A stretch of 43,293 nt of DNA, from the NCBI RefSeq assembly GCF_000380185.1, contig NZ_KB904765.1, positions 1 through 43,293 of the forward strand, read 5' to 3'. The notes under the pieces were generated by a model. It saw only the letters and a list, made by a program, of their open reading frames with translations. It had not been told where the DNA came from and did no database searches. A program made the translations under genes and the position numbers. Source of the DNA: Thiofilum flexile DSM 14609 (lineage in GTDB: Bacteria > Pseudomonadota > Gammaproteobacteria > Thiotrichales > Thiotrichaceae). Of the stretch, positions 38,779-43,293 are shown piece by piece. Every line of letters starts with the position of its first letter. Within the stretch, counting starts at the first letter, position 1.

Positions 38779-39210
38779 TTACCTTGCCCTATTCCAAGCA
38801 GCTAGAATCACCCCACCTGCAATCAGGGCAATACCCAATATTCGGACTACATTGACGCTGCCCCCTTGAATAATATCAAACAACACCGATGAGACAATCT
38901 GACCTGAGATAATCAACATGGAGGCATTCACTGCCCCCAGTCGAGGGAACACATAGCTACTACTGAATACAAACAGAGCACCCCATAAGCCGCCCAGCCA
39001 GGCATAAAACGGTACTTGCTGAAATTCAAACTGTCCGAGCGCAAAGCCATACACCACAGCCACTATACAGCAGAGAAATAGGAACCCTACTGCATGATTC
39101 CAAAACGAGGCTTGCAAGGAGCCTACATAGTGTCCGAGCTGACCATTAATGGTGCGGCTCAGAGCAATCAATACCCCATTGAATAGGGCAAGAAAAATTA
39201 GAAAACTCAT
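38779..39210 (-). CDS. DMT family half-transporter (DUF606/YdcZ-like), second of a pair
   Basis: The 143-residue membrane protein has about five hydrophobic helices and belongs to the DUF606/YdcZ group of the drug/metabolite transporter superfamily. Family signs are the N-terminal NGVLIALSRTINGQLGHYVGS followed by ASFWNHAVGFLFL. It starts 4 bp after a related half-transporter. Paired half-size DMT proteins often work as a heterodimer of opposite topology, so the two probably make one pump or uptake system. The substrate is unknown. Confidence 0.82.
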   Translation of the reverse strand: MSFLIFLALFNGVLIALSRTINGQLGHYVGSLQASFWNHAVGFLFLCCIVAVVYGFALGQFEFQQVPFYAWLGGLWGALFVFSSSYVFPRLGAVNASMLIISGQIVSSVLFDIIQGGSVNVVRILGIALIAGGVILAAWNRAR

Positions 39211-39214
39211 TAGC

Positions 39215-39676
39215 TCAATGCCCTGTTAGGTCAAATACAATTAGCAAGCTGCCCGTCGTCACCAGCAAAATCACTAGACTATCAACCCACGTAATACGCC
39301 GCTGTATTGAGCCTAGAATCCCGAAGGAATCCGAAAAAATACTAAACACCACCTGCCCAACCAACCCTAGGGCAATCACGCTAGACAGTGGTACGCCTCC
39401 ATTTAAGGTAAACGTTGATAGAATCACCGTCATAGCCCCCGAAAACCCGCCCAGATAATAAAACCAAGCAGGCCGCCCCCGCTGCGGTTGCTGTGTTTTA
39501 CCCCAACGGCTTATCAGCATGATCAGTAATAATGCACCCAGCGCTCCAACGCCATGAGCCACCCATGAAGCCATGAGGGGAGAGGTATTTTTAGCCAATA
39601 CCCCATTGGTCTGGATCACGAGGGTTAAGAGCATGCCACTGAAAATGCCCAGCAACATAGGTTTTACATCCCGCAT
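39215..39676 (-). CDS. DMT family half-transporter (DUF606/YdcZ-like), first of a pair
   Basis: A 153-residue membrane protein with about five helices: MLLGIFSGMLLTLVIQTNGV, ASWVAHGVGALGALLLIML, FYYLGGFSGAMTVILSTF, and two more toward the C-terminus. It is homologous to the next gene (GxLxxxSxxxNG...ASWVAHGVG against ASFWNHAVG). The frame also opens at a TTG at 39679, but the ATG at 39676 with a G-rich stretch eight bases before it is the better start. It follows the EIQSDW-motif gene by about 20 bp, so it may be cotranscribed with it and rtcB. Function is inferred from family only. Confidence 0.82.
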   Translation of the reverse strand: MRDVKPMLLGIFSGMLLTLVIQTNGVLAKNTSPLMASWVAHGVGALGALLLIMLISRWGKTQQPQRGRPAWFYYLGGFSGAMTVILSTFTLNGGVPLSSVIALGLVGQVVFSIFSDSFGILGSIQRRITWVDSLVILLVTTGSLLIVFDLTGH

Positions 39677-39694
39677 CAATAGCCCCCGATATGG

Positions 39695-40639
39695 CTATGC
39701 CGCTGATTTCTCATCATGACAATCTCCTTGTATGGGTAATTTGAACCATACCCCCTGCCCGCTGCGCTGCAGGTAATTCACGAAGCGCACCGGCTGTAAA
39801 AAGTTAGGGGCTTTATGAGTAGGCTCAAAACAGAACTTTTTTGGTAGCTCAGTATACAGTGAACGGGGCGGCAGGTCGGTTTCACGTTCTAGCCCCTTGA
39901 GCTTATTGCCAGTTTCAAAGCTGTTATAAAACACCTTGCCAATACCCAGCTCATGACGGATAAAACGCACGGCTGCTGCCAGTATCGCCTCGGACCACAC
40001 CCGCGCATAAGGCCGCAATGCCTCACGATAGGCCTGCATTGCCTCTGAACCATAGATTCGGTCGTGATACGGTTCACAGGATTTACGCACCCAGTCAGAC
40101 TGGATTTCCTCAATCAGTGCTTCATCACTGGCAAAATCAAGATCAATCCGCGCCCAAGCCAGTGTTTCATAATCACCATCCCGCCGTACCGGATGATTGC
40201 GATAGGAAAAAGGCGCAACCTCTGGAGTATTCAGTAGGCTACGTAAATAACGGACATGATCGCTGGCAAAATTTAGCTGTAGTACCAGATGGTAGCCGGT
40301 ACGGGTTAGCTGATGCCAAGCACGCCGCTGATGTTTATCCGTCCCCCACTCACCCAGTGTCAACATGAAATGCAGCGGTTTGCAATGTGTGTATTCTCCC
40401 CGTGCCAGCTCTAGATGCCAAGGCTCTAGCACCCCCTTACCGGCTCGTGCCAGCGCATCGCGCACAATGGGCTTACTCAACAGCCGTGCATAAGGTGACT
40501 GACGCAGTCTAGCAATCGCCATGCCGTCACCAATATAGTCCTGTAATAACTGAATAGCGTAGCTGTCTGGTACATAACGAAATACTCTACGCTGCTCGCT
40601 CAGGCAAGCGTGAATCATTTCAAGCTGTGTTTTTTCCAT
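39695..40639 (-). CDS. Unknown protein with the EIQSDW motif of phage polyvalent proteins
   Basis: The 314-residue soluble protein has no known function. Its middle (about residues 165-200) reads TLAWARIDLDF, then ALIEEIQSDW. From memory, the same arrangement (an NHF/HP block, a short strand pair, then EE(I/V)QSDW) occurs in large polyvalent and PLxRFG-type proteins of phages and prophages. Further matches follow: a Trp-containing helix (WSEAILAAAVRFIRHELG), KVFYNSFETGNKLKG, and SLYTELPKKFCFE, like the YDKxLPK end of those domains. The N-terminal third is unlike them. It is translated from GGGGAGCC just upstream of the ATG at 40639, directly after rtcB and an unusual hairpin. A role in RNA repair is suggested only by position. 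Confidence 0.7.
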   Translation of the reverse strand: MEKTQLEMIHACLSEQRRVFRYVPDSYAIQLLQDYIGDGMAIARLRQSPYARLLSKPIVRDALARAGKGVLEPWHLELARGEYTHCKPLHFMLTLGEWGTDKHQRRAWHQLTRTGYHLVLQLNFASDHVRYLRSLLNTPEVAPFSYRNHPVRRDGDYETLAWARIDLDFASDEALIEEIQSDWVRKSCEPYHDRIYGSEAMQAYREALRPYARVWSEAILAAAVRFIRHELGIGKVFYNSFETGNKLKGLERETDLPPRSLYTELPKKFCFEPTHKAPNFLQPVRFVNYLQRSGQGVWFKLPIQGDCHDEKSAA

Positions 40640-40653
40640 AATAGGCTCCCCGG

Positions 40654-40722
40654 AATTTTCCGGCTATCCTGTCCTGCCAGTCTCTACAAAAAAGACGGCA
40701 GGAACAGAAAGACCGGAAAATT
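40654..40722 (-). repeat. Nested inverted repeats between rtcB and the EIQSDW gene
   Basis: An outer perfect 10-bp stem (AATTTTCCGG at 40654-40663 with CCGGAAAATT at 40713-40722) encloses an inner 7-bp stem (40072-type spacing aside, bases 40672-40678 with 40697-40703). A further GTC/GAC pair extends the inner stem past one bulged base. The element starts 1 bp after the rtcB stop codon and ends just before the next gene's ribosome binding site. There is no T-run, so it is not a simple terminator. Confidence 0.6.
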
Positions 40723-40723
40723 A

Positions 40724-41920
40724 TTAACCCTTTATACAAATCACCTGTTTCAAGGTATGTACGACTTCAACCAGATCGATCTGGTTTTGCATCACTACAT
40801 CGATATCCTTGTAGGCACCGGGGATTTCATCTACTAAGTTCTTATCCTTGCGGCACTCCACCCCATTGGTTTGAGCTATCAGATCACGGGTATTAAAACG
40901 TCGTCTCGCTTCGGTACGACTCATGCGCCGCCCCGCACCATGCGAGCAGGAACAGAAGGATTGTTCATTACCTAAACCGCGCACAATATAGGATTTCGCC
41001 CCCATACTGCCCGGAATAATGCCTAACTCTCCTTCCTGAGCACTGATCGCTCCCTTGCGGGTGACATAGACCTCGGCTCCGAAATGGGTTTCCTTTTCTA
41101 CATAGTTGTGGTGGCAATTGATGGCCTCGCGCGTCGTGGTGAAAGCAGGCAACTCGGTTTGCAAAGCATCCAACACTAGGCGCAACATTTCGCGGCGGTT
41201 AGTCATAGCATAATCCTGTGCCCAACCCACCGCTTCGATATAATCATCAAAATGCTGTGTACCTTCGGTGAAATAGGCCAGACTCTGATCCGGTAACTGC
41301 CCTAATTCTCGTCCGACATCCTTTTTCGCTTTTTCAATGAAATAGCGCCCGATGGCATTACCAATACCACGGCTACCAGAGTGCAGCATGACCCACACAT
41401 CCTCACTTTCATCAATACAAAGCTCAATGAAGTGATTGCCGCCTCCAAGTGTGCCAAGCTGTTTACCCCAAGAGTGGTCAAAGTTCTTCAGCATCTTTAC
41501 GAGGCCCGCATGTTTGTCGGCAATGACATTCAGGTGCTTTGCCATATTTTTCAGAGTCGCCCCCTGTATAGTGGCCTTGCGGTGTTCATTAAAACCAACG
41601 GGCACGCGCTTTTCGATTTCGTTACGCACGCTATAGAGATTATCGGGTAATTGTCCGGCCTTGAGCGATAGGCGTACTGCGTTCATGCCGCAACCAATAT
41701 CTACCCCGACTGCTGCCGGAATAATCGCGCCACGCGTTGGAATCACAGAGCCAACGGTAGCACCTGTTCCGACATGCACATCCGGCATAGCGGCAATATG
41801 ACTATGAATAAAGGGGAGTTGCGCCATATTTCCCAATTGGGTTAGGGAGGCATTGTCCACATCGCTGGTATAGACTTTAACGGGAACCTTGCCCGTATTG
41901 AGCATAAATTGAATAGGCAT
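40724..41920 (-). CDS. rtcB: RNA-splicing ligase RtcB
   Basis: It joins RNA ends bearing 2',3'-cyclic phosphate or 3'-phosphate to 5'-hydroxyl ends, using GTP and Mn2+, through a His-GMP intermediate; in bacteria it serves RNA repair. The 398-residue protein shows the metal-site segment VGVDIGCGMNAVR (Asp74, Cys77), LGGGNHFIELCID, MLHSGSRGIGNAIG, CHHNYVEKE, and the guanylylation region FCSCSHGAGRRMSR. Length is close to E. coli RtcB. AAGG lies nine bases before the ATG at 41920. No rtcA, rtcR, archease or Ro/TROVE gene is in the window. A structured leader with a terminator precedes it, so it is probably controlled by attenuation. Confidence 0.95.
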   Translation of the reverse strand: MPIQFMLNTGKVPVKVYTSDVDNASLTQLGNMAQLPFIHSHIAAMPDVHVGTGATVGSVIPTRGAIIPAAVGVDIGCGMNAVRLSLKAGQLPDNLYSVRNEIEKRVPVGFNEHRKATIQGATLKNMAKHLNVIADKHAGLVKMLKNFDHSWGKQLGTLGGGNHFIELCIDESEDVWVMLHSGSRGIGNAIGRYFIEKAKKDVGRELGQLPDQSLAYFTEGTQHFDDYIEAVGWAQDYAMTNRREMLRLVLDALQTELPAFTTTREAINCHHNYVEKETHFGAEVYVTRKGAISAQEGELGIIPGSMGAKSYIVRGLGNEQSFCSCSHGAGRRMSRTEARRRFNTRDLIAQTNGVECRKDKNLVDEIPGAYKDIDVVMQNQIDLVEVVHTLKQVICIKG

Positions 41921-41955
41921 AAAAACCTTATCTTATTCAGTTTTGCTCCGAGCAT

Positions 41956-42125
41956 AAAAAAACCCGGAGACTGATGCCATCCGGGTTTTCGACATGCAAC
42001 ACACTCGTGCGTCTTGCCGGATGACTGTACATTTCATGTTCAGTCTCCCGGCTATAGCGGGAGACTTTAGGTATTCATGAATCCTAGATTTGAGTTATGT
42101 TGTACAAGCATGTCGTCCGTCTCCC
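41956..42125 (-). ncRNA. Structured rtcB leader with terminator: candidate attenuator or small RNA
   Basis: On the minus strand upstream of rtcB, four segments can pair in alternative ways: 1, GGGAGAC (42125-42119); 2, AGTCTCCCG (42066-42058); 3, CGGGAGACTG (42050-42041); 4, CAGTCTCCGGG (41973-41963). Segments 2 and 3 form a perfect 9-bp hairpin. Segment 4 belongs to a terminator with a perfect 10-bp stem (41989-41980 with 41968-41959) followed by seven T. Segment 3 can pair instead with segment 4 over 8 bp (GGAGACTG with CAGTCTCC), which would break the terminator; segment 1 can then take segment 2. An outer stem (GCATGTCG at 42108-42115 with CGACATGC at 41990-41997, extended by GCAACA/TGTT) encloses the central part. 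No riboswitch class was recognised. Confidence 0.6.
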
Positions 42126-42155
42126 TAATCATAAAAGTTAATAGTGTTATACAGG

Positions 42156-42182
42156 CTAATACTAGCAGTAGAAATATGTCAA
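42156..42182 (-). promoter_or_regulatory. Candidate promoter for the rtcB leader
   Basis: On the minus strand a perfect TTGACA (42182-42177) is followed after 15 bp by TATTAG (42161-42156). A second -10-like TATGAT lies at 42133-42128 without a good -35. Either would start transcription just ahead of, or at, segment 1 of the leader. The short spacer keeps confidence low. Confidence 0.35.
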
Positions 42183-42244
42183 GCTTTTTTCCATGCTAAA
42201 GTATCACGCCCTATTGAATGCAGATAAGTGGTCGAATCTCTCGC

Positions 42245-42979
42245 TTAATCATTATTCTGGCTAGAATACAGTCCCACTAAACGCGACAGTAAAATTACGG
42301 TATAGAGCACGCCGGTCAAAGCCTCAAAGGAAGCAAAGGCTTGAGCATAAAAATAAGCGGGGGTAATGTCGCCATAGCCTAAAGTGGTCAGCGTCACATA
42401 GCTATAATACAAGAGCTGCTGCCATTGGATTTTAGCGCCCGAACTAGCTACAAAAGAGCCTGGCTCAATCCATTCAATCGTAGCAAAAATAGCGGCAAAA
42501 CCTGAGCCAATCACTAGATAAAGCGTGGTAGCAGAAATAACAATATCCGTCATGACCTTACGCGCTCGAAAGGTATATTGTGCTAGTATGAAACACATAA
42601 CCCCGTGATAGAGGATAGAGGTAATCGCCACCATCAGGCTAGCCCAACCAGAGGGAGCATAGGCCGGTACATAGGTATTCAACATACCAGCTATCAATGC
42701 CACCATTCCGCAGAAAGTAACCAGATAACGTAACCGATAGTCTGGAGTTAACGCCCACGTACCTAGTACAAAAATGCTGCTGTAATACAAATAAAAAATA
42801 CCCGGCCAAATACCACTAGCATTGGACAATGGATAAATCAGGTTATGGATGATCATGGCGATTAAAAGAGCCATATTAGCTTTAACTCCACCACGCCCTG
42901 AATAGCGAGCCATTAGGATCTTCAATATACGCATGTCAACATCCCCCAAACCAGCCCGCTCTGAGAGCTGGATAATCAT
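42245..42979 (-). CDS. Potassium channel-like membrane protein (two-helix pore domain)
   Basis: The 244-residue inner-membrane protein ends in a pore domain. VTLTTLGYGDITP is the K+ selectivity filter with its pore helix (YYSYVTL before it), flanked by helices ISATTLYLVIGSGFAAIFAT and FASFEALTGVLYTVILLS. About four more hydrophobic segments precede it (NMALLIAMIIHNLIY, IFYLYYSSIFVLGTWAL, LVTFCGMVALIAGML, LMVAITSILYHGVMCFIL). No cytoplasmic RCK domain is present, so gating is unclear. The start at 42979 is 25 bp from the end of an IS element, which may have replaced its promoter. Family assignment rests on the filter. Confidence 0.85.
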   Translation of the reverse strand: MIIQLSERAGLGDVDMRILKILMARYSGRGGVKANMALLIAMIIHNLIYPLSNASGIWPGIFYLYYSSIFVLGTWALTPDYRLRYLVTFCGMVALIAGMLNTYVPAYAPSGWASLMVAITSILYHGVMCFILAQYTFRARKVMTDIVISATTLYLVIGSGFAAIFATIEWIEPGSFVASSGAKIQWQQLLYYSYVTLTTLGYGDITPAYFYAQAFASFEALTGVLYTVILLSRLVGLYSSQNND

Positions 42980-43004
42980 GCTATGTAATAAACGTTACTA
43001 TTTA

Positions 43005-43293
43005 ACCTGAGTTCGATATAAGGAAAAAAGCCACACAACCTGAGATACTCATAGGATCACAACACCCTATATCCAATCTCCTGAAGGTGGCTTACTATGA
43101 TGCTAACACGATTATTCTGCGACCTAGATGATTTTTGCCAAACCTTTCTACCGGTCTGGAAACCCACCTTGCTAACGGCAGATGGAAAAGCGACCCGCCG
43201 CCGTGAAAGTAGCTTGTGTGCTAGCGAAGTCATGACGTTACTAGTGCATTACCATCAGTCGGGTTACCGTAATTTTAAGGGGTTCTATCAGCG
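43005..43293 (+). mobile_element. IS982-family insertion sequence, left end (cut by window edge)
   Basis: A terminal sequence beginning ACCTGAGTTCG at 43005 is followed 92 bp later by the start of a transposase of IS982 type. The right end lies outside the window, so the matching inverted repeat and any target duplication cannot be checked. The exact boundary is inferred from the resemblance to IS982-type ends. Confidence 0.65.
43097..43293 (+). CDS. IS982-family transposase (3' partial)
   Basis: The frame from the ATG at 43097 is open to the window edge, giving 65 codons. The product matches the N-terminus of IS982 DDE transposases: LFCDLDDFCQTFLPVW, then SSLCASEVMTLLVHYHQSG and YRNFKGFYQ. 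The catalytic acidic residues lie further on, outside the window. AAGGTGG at 43084-43090 is a good ribosome binding site; Met2 at 43100 is an equal alternative start. Whether the element is intact cannot be judged. Confidence 0.8.
   Translation, partial: MMLTRLFCDLDDFCQTFLPVWKPTLLTADGKATRRRESSLCASEVMTLLVHYHQSGYRNFKGFYQ

Noticed and set aside
40654-40722. attC-like integron site
   Set aside because: No conserved R'/R'' core sites and no integrase or cassette array nearby.
41956-42125. Firm assignment as a Y RNA (YrlA-like) linked to rtcB
   Set aside because: No Ro/TROVE protein gene is in the window and no convincing tRNA-like module was found; kept only as an alternative to an attenuator.
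42228-42240. GTGGTCGAATCTC looks like a tRNA T-arm
   Set aside because: No acceptor stem, anticodon arm or CCA end can be built around it on either strand.

Overview
The window looks like a gammaproteobacterial chromosome of moderate GC. The gene order trpF-accD-folC-SPOR-cvpA-purF, with metZ just downstream, is typical of gammaproteobacteria. A filamentous Thiotrichales-like relative is possible, but nothing here fixes a genus. No rRNA, tRNA or CRISPR array was seen.

Region 1 (1-7540, + strand) is an envelope-polysaccharide cluster. It holds a long coiled-coil/double glycosyltransferase that runs in from the left edge, the UDP-GlcNAc 2-epimerase wecB, two more glycosyltransferases, an SDR-type epimerase/reductase, and a WecA/WbpL-type polyprenyl-phosphate sugar-1-phosphate transferase. 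The genes are tightly packed with 1-nt, 4-nt and 128-nt overlaps, so the last five probably form one operon supplying and assembling an O-antigen-like glycan. The first part is clearly more AT-rich than the rest.

Region 2 (7655-20195) is housekeeping. It contains a small secreted protein, the ribosome-associated ABC-F ATPase ettA, then a long minus-strand run: trpF, accD, folC, SPOR protein, cvpA, terminator, purF, L,D-transpeptidase, terminator, metZ, a ferritin-like protein and a lytic transglycosylase. Several junctions are translationally coupled (ATGA or TTGA overlaps).

Region 3 (20326-32203) is a divergent pair of very large secreted proteins. The minus-strand gene encodes 2723 residues with three repeated beta-propeller-like modules, calcium-binding thrombospondin-3-like runs, a glycine-rich domain and cadherin-like repeats. 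The plus-strand partner is split by an apparent frameshift at a G5 tract. Both end in the same C-terminal module, which carries two dockerin-like Asp/Asn loops. They are probably adhesins or matrix proteins.

Region 4 (32349-40639) is accessory. It has a MOSC/glutamine-amidotransferase/small-protein operon divergent from a MocR regulator, with three copies of a direct repeat at the shared control region. It also has a GlxA-type AraC regulator, an MFS transporter, a small membrane protein, a secreted three-fold symmetric beta-trefoil lectin, a pair of half-size DMT transporters, and a protein with the EIQSDW motif of phage polyvalent proteins.

Region 5 (40724-43293) carries the RNA ligase rtcB. 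It is preceded by a strongly structured leader with four mutually complementary segments and an intrinsic terminator, which looks like an undescribed transcription attenuator or structured RNA. A potassium-channel-like gene follows, with an IS982-family element starting about 25 bp from its start codon and running off the right edge.

The strongest candidates for something new are the rtcB leader RNA together with the EIQSDW protein downstream of rtcB, the paired giant secreted proteins with their shared C-terminal module, and the near-perfectly symmetric lectin.
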